From an uncultured Lachnospiraceae bacterium (GTDB taxonomy: Bacteria; Bacillota; Clostridia; Lachnospirales; Lachnospiraceae), in assembly GCA_910579505.1 (NCBI GenBank), contig CAJTTZ010000013.1:54450-118449 (forward strand): a stretch of DNA of 64,000 nt, in the 5' to 3' direction. Within the stretch, counting starts at the first letter, position 1; the number at the start of each line of letters is the position of its first letter. The notes below the pieces were generated by a model. It had not been told where the DNA came from, made no database searches, and worked only from the letters and a program-made list of their open reading frames with translations. Made by a program: the position numbers and the translations under genes. Below, in pieces: positions 17,701 to 27,360 of this stretch.

Positions 17701-19080
17701 TTACCGTGCCTCCATGCCCGCCGGCTGTGCGCTCTCCCTCTGCCTGTTCAGAATGACAGCCATCTTCTTCCGCACATAGAAAAATGCCGGAATCAGGAAA
17801 ATATCCGCAAAAATCCATGCCAGCGGATTCGCAAAACGCACTGCGCTGAATCCGAAATAGGGCACAAGCAGGAATCCCGCAAGCGCTCTCGCCAGCATCT
17901 CAAATGCGCCCGCAAAAACCGCCAGTCTGCCAAATCCCATTCCCTGAATCAAAAAACGCACGATATTCACGAGCGCAAGCGGGAAATAGAATAGCGCATT
18001 CATCTGAATGAAGGAGTAAGCGTTTGCAATGATCTGTGTCTCCCCCGCATCCAGAAACAGCAGTAAAAGCTGTTTCCCAAACAGAAACACCGCGCCCAGC
18101 GCGATCAGGGAATAAATCAGACCAAGCAGGGTACAGCTCTTAAGCCCTCTGTCCACGCGGTCAAGATCGCCCGCGCCCACATTCTGTCCGCCGTAAGTCG
18201 CCATGGTGGAGCCCATTGCGTCAAAGGGACAGACTAATAGCATACTCACTTTGCCGCCCGCCGTGACTGCCGCCACCGCATTGGAATCAATGCTGTTCAC
18301 CGCACTCTGCAAAATCACGCTTCCAATCGCCGTAATCGAATACTGCAGCCCCATAGGAATACCCATATTGCAAAGCTTCGCCGCATAATCCCTGTCCCAT
18401 CTGCGCTCATCCGAAGACAATTTCAGGATCGCAAATTTTTTGCGCATATAAAACAGGCAGGCAAAACCCGCAACCGCCTGTGATACCACCGTAGCTACCG
18501 CCGCACCGTCCACATTCATGTGCAGCACCACGATGCAGAATATGTCGAGAAAGATATTCAGGACCGCCGCTGTCACAAGAAACACGACAGGCGTCCTGCT
18601 GTCCCCCAGAGACCGCAGGATAGCTGCGGTCATATTGTAGAGGAACACCACCGGTATACCGAGAAATATGATAATTATGTAGCTGTAGGACCCGTCAATA
18701 ATGTTCGACGGCGTCCGCATGACCTGTAAGATCTGGCGGCACAAAAGCGACACCACAATCGTGATGACCACCGCGAAGATCACGGACAGCCACACACTGT
18801 TGGCCACGAATCTTTTCAGCTCACTCTCATGTTTTGCACCGAACTCCTGCGCAATCGGAATCGCAAAGCCGTTGCAGACACCCATGCAGAAACCGATAAT
18901 CAGAAAGTTGACAGAGCCCGTCGCTCCCACCGCCGCCAGGGCGTCCACTCCCAGATAATGCCCCACAATCACCGCGTCCATCATGCTGTAAAACTGCTGA
19001 AAAACAAGCCCGAACAAGAGGGGCACGGCAAAGCCCAGAATCAGTTTCATGGGACTTCCCTTCGTCATATCTTTTTCCAT
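17701..19080 (-). CDS. MATE family exporter
   Basis: 459 residues with 12 membrane helices. The N-terminus MEKDMTKGSPMKLILGFAVP and QQFYSMMDAVIVGHYLG are typical MatE repeat 1 motifs. The start at 19080 has a GGGAGGAG site; the upstream in-frame ATG at 19149 lies in the promoter. It is divergent from a second, unrelated-branch MATE gene at 19257. Confidence 0.93.
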   Translation of the reverse strand: MEKDMTKGSPMKLILGFAVPLLFGLVFQQFYSMMDAVIVGHYLGVDALAAVGATGSVNFLIIGFCMGVCNGFAIPIAQEFGAKHESELKRFVANSVWLSVIFAVVITIVVSLLCRQILQVMRTPSNIIDGSYSYIIIIFLGIPVVFLYNMTAAILRSLGDSRTPVVFLVTAAVLNIFLDIFCIVVLHMNVDGAAVATVVSQAVAGFACLFYMRKKFAILKLSSDERRWDRDYAAKLCNMGIPMGLQYSITAIGSVILQSAVNSIDSNAVAAVTAGGKVSMLLVCPFDAMGSTMATYGGQNVGAGDLDRVDRGLKSCTLLGLIYSLIALGAVFLFGKQLLLLFLDAGETQIIANAYSFIQMNALFYFPLALVNIVRFLIQGMGFGRLAVFAGAFEMLARALAGFLLVPYFGFSAVRFANPLAWIFADIFLIPAFFYVRKKMAVILNRQRESAQPAGMEAR

Positions 19081-19117
19081 AATAAAACTCCTCCCTATTT
19101 TCTCCCCATTTGCGACG

Positions 19118-19145
19118 ATTGTATCACACTGCCCGAAAAACACAA
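19118..19145 (-). promoter_or_regulatory. Promoter for MATE gene at 17701-19080
   Basis: On the minus strand TTGTGT at 19145-19140, a 16-base spacer and TACAAT at 19123-19118. Confidence 0.5.
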
Positions 19146-19193
19146 GCATTTATTTTAGTAAAATCAAAAAAAATTTAAAGTTTGGAAAACCAA

Positions 19194-19222
19194 TTGACAG
19201 GGCGAAAAGAATGTATTAAGAT
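19194..19222 (+). promoter_or_regulatory. Promoter for MATE gene at 19257-20654
   Basis: Perfect TTGACA at 19194-19199, a 17-base spacer and TAAGAT at 19217-19222. It overlaps the two upstream in-frame ATGs at 19182 and 19221, which supports 19257 as the real start. Confidence 0.6.
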
Positions 19223-19256
19223 GTTATCACTTTACGCAAAAACGGAGGATTTTTCC

Positions 19257-20654
19257 ATGCAAAGCGCAGCTGCAAAAGATAATTTTTATCAGAAAATTCT
19301 AAAGCTGGTGGTTCCGATTGTGATTCAGAACCTCTTAAGTGCGGCTGTGAGCTCCGCGGACGTGGTTATGCTAAACTATGTGGGACAGTCCTCCATCTCA
19401 GCCGTTTCGCTTGCGGCAAACTACGCCAACGTCCTCTTTATGATTTACTACGGTCTCGGGACGGGCGCTTCCATGCTGAGCGCGCAGTATTGGGGGAAGG
19501 GTGATCTGCAGCCGATCCGTGCCATTCAGGGGATCGCCATGCGGTTTTCCCTCGTGATCTCCTTTGGTTTCTCCGGCTTCGCCTTCTTTGCGCCGGAGCT
19601 TATGATGAAGCTTTTCACCAACGAGGCGGAACTGATCGAAATCGGTGCCGGATATCTTCGTGTGATGGCAGTTACCTATCTTTGCTGGGGTATTATAGAA
19701 GTGTACCTGGCGATCCTTAGAAGCATCGGGCGGGTCACCGTGTGCATGGTTTTAAATGTCATGGCTTTCAGCTTAAACATCTTCCTAAACGCCGTGTTTA
19801 TCTTCGGGCTTTTCGGCGCACCGCAGCTCGGCGCCACCGGCGTGGCCATCGCCACAGCCCTGTCCCGCATTATCGAACTGCTCGGCTGTATCGTGGTATC
19901 CCTGTTCAGCAGGGATATCAAATTGAATTTCGGCTATATGTTCCTGCGCAATAAACTCCTGTTTCAGGATTTTGTCAGGCTTTCCCTGCCTGCCCTGTGC
20001 AACGACATCGCCTGGAGCGTCGCCTTCTCCATGTACTCCGTGATCCTTGGGCATATGGGGTCCGACGCGGTTGCCGCCAACTCCCTTGTGGTCGTTGTCA
20101 GGAATTTCGGTACCGTACTCTGTTTCGGCACCGCCAGCGCGGGCGGCGTACTGCTCGGAAACGTGATGGGCGAAGGGGACATGGAGCGCGCGAAAGAATA
20201 TGCCTCCAAGCTGATGAAACTGACCATCATCACCGGTGCAATCGGCGGCGTGCTTGTACTGCTCGCCACCCCCTTTGTGCTGCATTTCGCGAAGCTTTCC
20301 GACACCGCCATGCACTATCTGAAATATATGCTGCTTATCAACACCTACTACATCATGGGCGCCGCCGTCAACACGACGCTGATCGCAGGCGTATTCCGCG
20401 CAGGCGGTGACAGCCGTTTCGGTCTGATCTGCGACGTGATCGACATGTGGGGCTATGCGGTACCCCTTGGATTTCTCGCGGCTTTCGTTTTTAAACTCCC
20501 CGTTCTCTGGGTATATTTTCTGCTGTGCACCGACGAGTTCGTGAAATGGCCATGGGTCATCAGACATTACCGCAGCGGCAAATGGCTGAAAAACATTACA
20601 AGGGACGATTTGTTCGCGCTGGAAAATGCAGGCGCCTCATCCGCCGGAACATAA
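19257..20654 (+). CDS. MATE family exporter
   Basis: 465 residues, 12 membrane helices (MatE x2). The opening AAAKDNFYQKILKLVVPIVIQ and SSADVVMLNYVGQSSISAVS mark the branch often found near other transport genes in Clostridia. The start is placed at 19257 because a CGGAGG site lies eight bases upstream and the promoter overlaps earlier candidates. Its 3' end overlaps the convergent LuxR-type gene by 18 bases. Confidence 0.93.
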   Translation: MQSAAAKDNFYQKILKLVVPIVIQNLLSAAVSSADVVMLNYVGQSSISAVSLAANYANVLFMIYYGLGTGASMLSAQYWGKGDLQPIRAIQGIAMRFSLVISFGFSGFAFFAPELMMKLFTNEAELIEIGAGYLRVMAVTYLCWGIIEVYLAILRSIGRVTVCMVLNVMAFSLNIFLNAVFIFGLFGAPQLGATGVAIATALSRIIELLGCIVVSLFSRDIKLNFGYMFLRNKLLFQDFVRLSLPALCNDIAWSVAFSMYSVILGHMGSDAVAANSLVVVVRNFGTVLCFGTASAGGVLLGNVMGEGDMERAKEYASKLMKLTIITGAIGGVLVLLATPFVLHFAKLSDTAMHYLKYMLLINTYYIMGAAVNTTLIAGVFRAGGDSRFGLICDVIDMWGYAVPLGFLAAFVFKLPVLWVYFLLCTDEFVKWPWVIRHYRSGKWLKNITRDDLFALENAGASSAGT

Positions 20655-21242
20655 TCCCGGCGCAGAACCTTCCCGCACTTTTGCGCGAAATTCCTTTCTG
20701 CTGCATACACCCAGTTTCTGGTAGATATGGGACACGTGCTTTTTCACGGTCGTTTCCGCGATATAAAGTTCCTCCCCGATCTGCCTGTTGGTGTAGCCTC
20801 TGTAGAGCAACCACGCCACTTCCAGCTCCCGTTCGGAGAGCGCACATGCCTCCATTATGGTCAAAAACTGCGCATAAATTTCCTCGTAGCTTCGCGGCTC
20901 CGACGGTCTGTTCTCATTGACAAATGTATTTCCACGTCCGCACTGACCCATCCCTCCGTCAGACGCACGCTGTTCCACATCTGCCTCTGCCGTAATCGCA
21001 TCCGCCCCAATGTCCCCCGCCGCCCTGCCTGCAGCCGCATTTCTTTGTGCCTGCGTAAGCCGGCTATTCACGCGCAGATAGAGCGCAAGAACCACTGCCA
21101 GCGCAATACCGAGAATCAGTGTCCCAAGCACTGCAACCCACTGCCGTCTTTCACCGAACACCCCCGCCTGATACAGAAGCAGTGTCGCCAGAAGAATCAC
21201 ATACCCTGTTCCCTGCAATACCCGGAGCACATACTTTTTCAT
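20637..21242 (-). CDS. Membrane-anchored LuxR-type transcriptional regulator
   Basis: 201 residues. Two membrane segments at about 10-26 and 35-56 are followed by a variable linker and a C-terminal LuxR/GerE helix-turn-helix (about 135-195: LSERELEVAWLLYRGYTNRQ, then IGEELYIAETTVKKHVSHIY). No receiver domain is present, so control must come through the membrane part or a partner. The ATG overlaps the stop of the MotA-like gene (21239-21242), so the two are translationally coupled. Confidence 0.88.
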   Translation of the reverse strand: MKKYVLRVLQGTGYVILLATLLLYQAGVFGERRQWVAVLGTLILGIALAVVLALYLRVNSRLTQAQRNAAAGRAAGDIGADAITAEADVEQRASDGGMGQCGRGNTFVNENRPSEPRSYEEIYAQFLTIMEACALSERELEVAWLLYRGYTNRQIGEELYIAETTVKKHVSHIYQKLGVCSRKEFRAKVREGSAPGLCSGG

Positions 21243-21754
21243 ATCCGCTCTTCCTCTGTGCCGGCTGTTCCTTCCATATCCGTATCCACTCCCATGTAAT
21301 CAATAATCCTGCGTTTCGCTTCCAACTGCAAAGGCAGAAGCAGCATCTCGAAAATCATGGCGTACAGTACCGTCAGAATTGCCACCGCCAGACTAGGTCC
21401 CAGACTTTCCAGATCGGACAGATTGTGCAAAACAGTAATGAACGTCAGCAATGCGCTGATTACCCCGGCATAGATCACCTGCTTCTGCATCATCTCCACC
21501 ACATCCAGCGCACGCCGCACCTCACTCAGATGGCAGATATAATTTTTGTCTAACAGTTTCCATGCACGCATAAAATCCCGCCACGCGCCTCCCCTGAGCA
21601 GCATCGGCACCGTAAAGATCAGAAGTATGATAAGGGACGGTATGTCTATCAAATAGATAAGCCGTGAAAAATCAAATCCGCTTCCCCCATATCCATACTG
21701 CGCCGCGCCTAACAGAATTACCCCCAGGACAATACTGATAATCTCCATAATCAT
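21239..21754 (-). CDS. MotA/TolQ/ExbB-like membrane protein, no MotB partner
   Basis: 171 residues, four membrane segments. The pattern follows MotA: SIVLGVILLGA in helix 1, LIDIPSLIILLIFTVP in helix 2, a cytoplasmic loop of about 40 residues, helix 3 VIYAGVISALLTFITVLHNL, then LESLGPSLAVAILTVLYAMI in helix 4 and a basic tail QLEAKRR. The GPxLAVAxLTxLY segment is the clearest MotA-like match. The loop is much shorter than in flagellar MotA and no MotB, ExbD or flagellar gene is nearby. It is coupled to a membrane-anchored LuxR regulator. GGAGG precedes the ATG. Confidence 0.7.
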   Translation of the reverse strand: MIMEIISIVLGVILLGAAQYGYGGSGFDFSRLIYLIDIPSLIILLIFTVPMLLRGGAWRDFMRAWKLLDKNYICHLSEVRRALDVVEMMQKQVIYAGVISALLTFITVLHNLSDLESLGPSLAVAILTVLYAMIFEMLLLPLQLEAKRRIIDYMGVDTDMEGTAGTEEERI

Positions 21755-21886
21755 AACGCTTTCCCTCCTCCAAAATCTTTTCCTTTTTCTCCTTCCACCA
21801 TACCATGCCCGCCTGTTTGTTACTATGGTACTTTTGCGAAAAAAGGTAGTAAAAAGAGCCTGCCAGGCGGCAAGCTCCGTGATTTT

Positions 21887-22663
21887 CTAATATTTTGTCA
21901 AAAATTGTCTCGTGCGCTCCTCTTTCGGATGGTCAATCACCTGTTTCGCGGCGCCCTGCTCCACAATCACGCCCTCATCCATAAAGATGATCTGATCCGC
22001 CACATCCCTGGCGAAACTCATTTCATGGGTGACGATAATCATGGTCGTATGCTGTCTGGCAAGTCCTCTGATCACCTTCAGTACCTCCCCTGTCAGCTCC
22101 GGGTCAAGCGCCGAAGTCGGCTCGTCAAAACAGAGGATATCCGGCTGTAATGCCAAAGCCCTGGCGATGGCGACTCTCTGCTGCTGCCCGCCGGAAAGCT
22201 GGTGCGGATAATGGTCCATACGCTCTTCAAGCCCCATCTGCTCCAGAAGCGATTTCCCGTGGGCTTCAATCTCCTCCAAAATTTCCTTTTTTCTCTGCTT
22301 AAAGTCAGGCTGCTCCTGTGCCAGAAGTTTCTCCGCCAGCGTCACATTTTCAAGCGCCGTATACTGCGGAAACAGATGAAACGCCTGAAACACCATGCCG
22401 AAATGCAGTCTCTTCGTCCGCAGATCCTTTTCCTGACCCGCTACGGGATGATCCGCGTCAAACAGCGTTTCCCCCCGCACCGTGATAGAACCGTGATCGG
22501 GCGTCTCCAGAAAATTCAGACAGCGAAGGAGCGTCGTTTTCCCGGAGCCGGAGGAACCGATAATCGCCAGCGCGCTCCCTTCCTTCAGATCAAAGCTCAC
22601 GTCGTCAAGCACTCTTGTAGAGCCGAAATGTTTTCCGATATGTTTCACTTCCAAAACCGCCAT
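21887..22663 (-). CDS. Polar amino acid ABC transporter, ATP-binding protein
   Basis: 258 residues. Energises uptake. Walker A GSSGSGKTTLL, signature LSGGQQQR, Walker B ILCFDEPTSALDPE and the switch His (IIVTHEMSFA) are intact; this is the GlnQ/HisP branch. The start at 22663 has GGAGG five bases upstream inside the preceding in-frame ATG region; the longer 22708 start has no site. It is the last gene of a three-gene operon with the permease and the unusual binding protein. Confidence 0.94.
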   Translation of the reverse strand: MAVLEVKHIGKHFGSTRVLDDVSFDLKEGSALAIIGSSGSGKTTLLRCLNFLETPDHGSITVRGETLFDADHPVAGQEKDLRTKRLHFGMVFQAFHLFPQYTALENVTLAEKLLAQEQPDFKQRKKEILEEIEAHGKSLLEQMGLEERMDHYPHQLSGGQQQRVAIARALALQPDILCFDEPTSALDPELTGEVLKVIRGLARQHTTMIIVTHEMSFARDVADQIIFMDEGVIVEQGAAKQVIDHPKEERTRQFLTKY

Positions 22664-22719
22664 TTTTGCCTCCATGCCGCAGCGTTTTCCGTCGGGCCAG
22701 TCATTCATTCCGAAGCATT

Positions 22720-23376
22720 TTATCGGAAATAATCCAGCCTGCGCTCGATGTAGTTAAACAAAAGTGTCAAAATACCCACAAACAAAAGGTAAAACACACC
22801 CGTATAGAAGAGCGGCCATGTAAGCCCGTTGCTCTTCATAAAAGAATAGCCCGCAAAGGTAAGCTCATACGCCGCGATAATCCGCGCAAGCGACGTATCC
22901 TTCACCAGCGTGATGATCTCGTTTGACATGGGAGGCACCACACGCTTTACCATCTGCAGAAGCGTGACCTTAAAGAAGATCTGCCATTTCGTCATGCCAA
23001 GCACCTCGCCTGCCTCCCGCTGTCCCACAGGAACGCCCTCAATGCCGCCCCGGAAGATCACGGAAAAGTAACAGGCATAGTTGAGGCTGAAAGCCACCAC
23101 CGTGGCGGTAATCCGCCCCGCCTCGCTGCCGCTCCATATGTTATGCCCAAGCCACAGCCCGGGACCGTAAAATATGATAATCAGCTGCAGCATCAGCGGC
23201 GTACCGCGTATGATCCACACAAGCGTCTGAATCAGCCCCCGCAGGGCTTTCCATCTGCTCATCGCCCCGAAGGCAAGCACCAGCCCAAACGGCAGCGAAA
23301 AAAGCAGCGTGAAAATGAATATCTGAAACGTGGTCAAAAGACCGTCCAACAGCGACCTCGTCACACTAAAGAACAT
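22720..23376 (-). CDS. Polar amino acid ABC transporter, permease
   Basis: 218 residues with five membrane segments of the HisM/GlnP type. The N-terminal GLLTTFQIFIFTLLFSLPFG, IIRGTPLMLQLIIIFYG and the EAA loop GQREAGEVLGMTKWQIFFKV, with VKDTSLARIIAAYELTFAG, are all typical. The protein pairs as a homodimer in this family. It lies between the binding-protein gene (64 bases upstream) and the ATPase gene. Confidence 0.94.
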   Translation of the reverse strand: MFFSVTRSLLDGLLTTFQIFIFTLLFSLPFGLVLAFGAMSRWKALRGLIQTLVWIIRGTPLMLQLIIIFYGPGLWLGHNIWSGSEAGRITATVVAFSLNYACYFSVIFRGGIEGVPVGQREAGEVLGMTKWQIFFKVTLLQMVKRVVPPMSNEIITLVKDTSLARIIAAYELTFAGYSFMKSNGLTWPLFYTGVFYLLFVGILTLLFNYIERRLDYFR

Positions 23377-23439
23377 GGCTAACTCTCCCGAAATCTCAAC
23401 ATATCTTTCCTTATCTGTATGATGACCGCACCGCCCGTC

Positions 23440-24225
23440 TTACTTGCCGGGAACTACAATCACCTGCGCATTGTTGCAGTACGCGTTGGTGCACTCCATG
23501 GCATTTGTGACTTCGTCCGTCAATGTCATGCCATTCCACACGACGTCGATGTTGTTGGATTCCAGTTCCATGATCTTGTTATCCCAGTCGATCACCACAA
23601 ACTGCGCCTCCACACCGAGCTGCTCAGCTACCATACGCGCCATATCCGCGTCAAAGCCGATCCACTCGCCGGAATCATCCTTATAATCCATAGGCTCAAA
23701 CTCCGTGATACCCACGATCAGCGTACCCTTGCCCTGAATATAAGCCACATCGCCGGAGCCATTATCCGTATACTCGCTCGCCTTCTGCTCCACCAGGGCC
23801 TCCTGCACACCGTAAGTCTCAGCGGTCGCCTTCATGGAACCGTCCGCGTAGCTCTGCGCAAACACAGAATTGATATAAGAAGCCAGATCGGATCCCTTCC
23901 TGCAGCCTACGCCGTACTCCTCCGTGGTCAGTTCATCCGTATGTACCAGATCCGGGTAGCTCGTCCCTTCCCCGATCATGGCGCCAGCCATCAGAAGGTC
24001 AATGATCGCCGCATCAGATGTGCCGGAAGCCACCTCCATCAGCGCATCCGCCTGAGACGCCACGGCGTTTGTCTGAAACCCTTTCTCTCCTGCAACCGCT
24101 TCCCCGGCAGAGCCTGCCTCCACGGCATACACCATGTCCTTACCGTCCTTCGCGCCGCCGCAGCCCGAAAGTGTTCCGCAGACGGCCACTGCTGCCATTA
24201 GTACCGCTACTAATTTCTTTTTCAT
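23440..24225 (-). CDS. Amino acid ABC substrate-binding lipoprotein, apparently circularly permuted
   Basis: 261 residues with a lipobox (LSGC, Cys22). The order of the two lobes is reversed relative to the normal family. Residues 31-135 read as the second half of a normal protein: VYAVEAGSAGEAV (after the hinge), ALMEVASGTSDAAIIDLLMA, EEYGVGCRKGSDLASYINSV and ADGSMKATAETYG (normal C-terminus). After a linker (about 136-157) comes the normal N-terminal half: GTLIVGITEFEPMDYKDDSG, WIGFDADMARMVAEQLGVEA, NNIDVVWNGMTLT, ending NAQVIVVPGK at the first hinge. The neighbouring binding protein at 25657 has the normal order. Start at 24225 follows a GAGGAG site. Confidence 0.9.
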   Translation of the reverse strand: MKKKLVAVLMAAVAVCGTLSGCGGAKDGKDMVYAVEAGSAGEAVAGEKGFQTNAVASQADALMEVASGTSDAAIIDLLMAGAMIGEGTSYPDLVHTDELTTEEYGVGCRKGSDLASYINSVFAQSYADGSMKATAETYGVQEALVEQKASEYTDNGSGDVAYIQGKGTLIVGITEFEPMDYKDDSGEWIGFDADMARMVAEQLGVEAQFVVIDWDNKIMELESNNIDVVWNGMTLTDEVTNAMECTNAYCNNAQVIVVPGK

Positions 24226-24268
24226 AATTTTTCTCCTCTTTTCTAATAAAAATCTCAAACACTTTTGT

Positions 24269-24297
24269 ATTTTATCATAGCAGTATGCTAAAGTAAA
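24269..24297 (-). promoter_or_regulatory. Promoter for permuted-binding-protein ABC operon
   Basis: On the minus strand TTTACT at 24297-24292, a 17-base spacer and TAAAAT at 24274-24269. Confidence 0.5.
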
Positions 24298-24331
24298 TGG
24301 ACAAAACAAAAAAACCTTTCCCTAAGAAACC

Positions 24332-24360
24332 GAGAGAGTGCCCTGCACAGGCACTCCCTC
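24332..24360 (-). terminator. Terminator after sstT
   Basis: 11-bp stem (one G-T pair) GAGGGAGTGCC/GGCACTCTCTC on the minus strand with a seven-base loop, 30 bases after the sstT stop. A short T-rich stretch follows. Confidence 0.6.
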
Positions 24361-24390
24361 GTATTTTTTGCCAAAATTTCCCAAACCGGC

Positions 24391-25617
24391 TTAATATTTA
24401 ATTTCTTTCCCTTCTAACCGCCACTGCCTGAACTCCGCCGAAGCCGACAAAAGCAGATCGGATGAAGAGTTGAGCGCCGTCTCCACGGAATCCTGAATCA
24501 CACCGATGATAAAACCTACCGCTACCACCTGCATGGATACGGAATCAGGGATGCCAAAGAGCGAACACGCAAGCGGTATGAGAAGAAGCGAACCGCCCGC
24601 CACGCCGGACGCGCCGCATGCCGAGAGCGCCGCCAAAAGGCTTAAAACAATCGCCGTCGGAATATCAACGTTAATGCCGAGCGTAAACGCGGTAGCCATA
24701 GTCATAACCGTAATGGTAATCGCCGCACCGTCCATATTTATGGTCGCGCCGAGCGGAATCGTCACGGAGTATGTGTCCTTATCCAGTCCCATCTCCTCAC
24801 ATATCTTCATGTTGACAGGAATGTTTGCCGCCGAACTTCTGGTAAAGAAAGCCGTAATCGCGCTCTGTTTCAGACACTTAAAAATGAGCGGGTAGGGATT
24901 CTTGCGGATGCACCAGTACACCAGAATCGGGTTCGTCACAAAGTAGATAAACAGCATGCAGCCCACCAGCAGGACCAGCAGTTTCCCATAATCCCTGAAG
25001 GCTTCCAGACCGCTTGCCGTCACACTGGCAAAGACCAGTCCCAGCACACCGAAGGGCGCAAAATTAATGATCACCACAACCACCCTTGAAATCGCCTCCG
25101 AAATGTCGCCGAGCATCTTTTTCGTCGCGTCGCCCGCGTTTCGGAATGCCACGCCCAGAAGCACCGCCCATGACAGAATACCGACATAGTTCGCGTTCAC
25201 CAGAGAATCCACCGGGTTCTTTACCACATTCATCAGAAGCGTGCTAAGTACCTCAACGATACCGCTTGGAGCGGACGCCGCATCCGATGCCGCGTCCACA
25301 AGCACCATCTCCACGGGAAATACCATGCTGGCAAACACGGCGATCACCGCCGCAAGCACCGTGCTGAACATATACAGGATGATGACTGTCCTGATGACTC
25401 CGCCGTGGGACTTGCCCGCATTGCAGAGTGAGCTCATCACCAGAAAGAATACCAGCAGCGGCGCGATACCTTTGAGCGCTCCCACAAACACATCGCCCAG
25501 CACACTGATGCCAGACGCTCCCGGCACCACGAGAGCCAGAATCACGCCGATCACCAGCCCCACAACAATCCTCTTGACAAGACTTATACCTGTCCACTTC
25601 TCCCACACATTTTTCAT
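24391..25617 (-). CDS. sstT: Serine/threonine:Na+ symporter SstT
   Basis: 408 residues, about nine membrane segments of the DAACS fold. The opening WTGISLVKRIVVGLVIGVIL, the serine-rich re-entrant region (TAFFTRSSAANIPVN) and the second hairpin NMDGAAITITVMTMA with GASGVAGGSLLLIPLAC are the SstT signature. Imports serine and threonine with sodium. It is 39 bases behind an amino acid binding-protein gene, so it may share the upstream ABC transcript. Confidence 0.95.
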   Translation of the reverse strand: MKNVWEKWTGISLVKRIVVGLVIGVILALVVPGASGISVLGDVFVGALKGIAPLLVFFLVMSSLCNAGKSHGGVIRTVIILYMFSTVLAAVIAVFASMVFPVEMVLVDAASDAASAPSGIVEVLSTLLMNVVKNPVDSLVNANYVGILSWAVLLGVAFRNAGDATKKMLGDISEAISRVVVVIINFAPFGVLGLVFASVTASGLEAFRDYGKLLVLLVGCMLFIYFVTNPILVYWCIRKNPYPLIFKCLKQSAITAFFTRSSAANIPVNMKICEEMGLDKDTYSVTIPLGATINMDGAAITITVMTMATAFTLGINVDIPTAIVLSLLAALSACGASGVAGGSLLLIPLACSLFGIPDSVSMQVVAVGFIIGVIQDSVETALNSSSDLLLSASAEFRQWRLEGKEIKY

Positions 25618-25656
25618 GTTTTCCTCACTTCTTTAAATACAGATTATTTGTATGTA

Positions 25657-26430
25657 TTATTCCGCCATCACTTCTTCCGTATACTTCACCGCCAGCTCGT
25701 TGATCGTGCCGTCCGCCAGCATCTTTTCGATGGCGCTGTTGATCTTATCGAGCAGCTCCGTATTTCCCTTCTGCACCGCAATCGCATACTCCTCGGACTC
25801 AAACGCGCCCGGATCCTCCACGATCTTTAAGCCCTCGTTGTCACCCACATACTTCTGCGCCGTCGCGGAGTCAATCACTACCACGTCACACTTGCCGTTC
25901 ACCAGTTCCATGACAGCCTCCGTGCCTTTCTTGAAAGCCTCGTAGGTGTAGCCCATATCCTGCACACAGATTTCTCCGGTATAGCCCTGTATCACACAGA
26001 TTTTCTTGTCAGCCATATCCGTAGCCACTGTTATGTCGGAGTCTTCTCTCACAATCATAACCTGCGTAGCTGTGTAGTAAGGGGTAGAAAAATCTACGGT
26101 CTCCCTTCTCTCATCCGTAGCAGTCATGCCCGCGATCACCGCGTCGATCTGTCCGTTCTGCAGCGCCACCAGAAGAGAGTCAAACTCCATATTCTCCATC
26201 GCCGCCGTCATACCGTTCGACTCCGCGATCTGCTTTGCAATCGCCATGTCGATACCGTCGTACTCGCCGATCACACCGCTTGAGGTGACATACTCAAAAG
26301 GCGGGAACTCCGCGTTTGTACCAAAAGTGATCGTGTTTCCCTTCGACGCGCCGCCGCCGCAGGCAGACAGCGTGCACACCGTCATCACCATGGCAAGCGT
26401 CATTGTCAGAAATTTCGTTGCTTTTTTCAT
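25657..26430 (-). CDS. Polar amino acid ABC substrate-binding lipoprotein
   Basis: 257 residues, lipobox LSAC at about residue 21. Normal type II binding fold: TITFGTNAEFPPFEY, EYDGIDMAIAKQIAE, ALQNGQIDAVIAGMTATDER, then the hinge, the second lobe (KKICVIQGYTGEI, VNGKCDVVVIDSATAQKYV) and the return to lobe 1 (EYAIAVQKGNTELLDKINSA). Start 26430 follows GAGGAGG. It is the third gene of a permease, ATPase, binding-protein order and precedes sstT. Confidence 0.95.
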   Translation of the reverse strand: MKKATKFLTMTLAMVMTVCTLSACGGGASKGNTITFGTNAEFPPFEYVTSSGVIGEYDGIDMAIAKQIAESNGMTAAMENMEFDSLLVALQNGQIDAVIAGMTATDERRETVDFSTPYYTATQVMIVREDSDITVATDMADKKICVIQGYTGEICVQDMGYTYEAFKKGTEAVMELVNGKCDVVVIDSATAQKYVGDNEGLKIVEDPGAFESEEYAIAVQKGNTELLDKINSAIEKMLADGTINELAVKYTEEVMAE

Positions 26431-26562
26431 AATGTTATCCTCCTCATTTCTTTGTCTCCTAATATCATATATGAACTCGGCGGACCGATCATCCGCATAA
26501 GCCACATATCCTCATTGCATATAAAGCAGACAGTGCGCTGCAAACCGCCAATACTGCGTCAG

Positions 26563-27285
<723 letters not shown>

Positions 27286-27301
27286 ATACCTGTTCTCCAA
27301 T

Positions 27302-27358
27302 CGGAGAATGCCTCTTTCAGGCATTCTCTCACGCGGGATTTAGAACTTCTTCTCGCGT
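27302..27358 (-). repeat. Dispersed two-hairpin element, copy 1
   Basis: Hairpin A is GAGAATGCC (27304-27312) with GGCATTCTC (27320-27328). Hairpin B is ACGCGGGA (27331-27338) with TCTCGCGT (27351-27358). The loop of B contains TTTAGAACTTCT. A second, longer copy lies at 39427-39523 in the same orientation. This copy sits inside the ABC operon, 17 bases before the ATPase gene, so it may act as an intercistronic RNA structure. Confidence 0.65.
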
Positions 27359-27360
27359 TG

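Noticed and set aside
19182..19256. Upstream start of the MATE gene with 25 extra residues
   Set aside because: The promoter boxes at 19194-19222 lie within this extension, so it cannot be transcribed from that promoter.
23440..24225. Explanation of the binding protein as two broken genes joined
   Set aside because: The frame is continuous, both lobes are complete, the lipobox and ribosome site are good, and partner genes are intact; permutation explains it more simply, although the origin may have been a tandem duplication.
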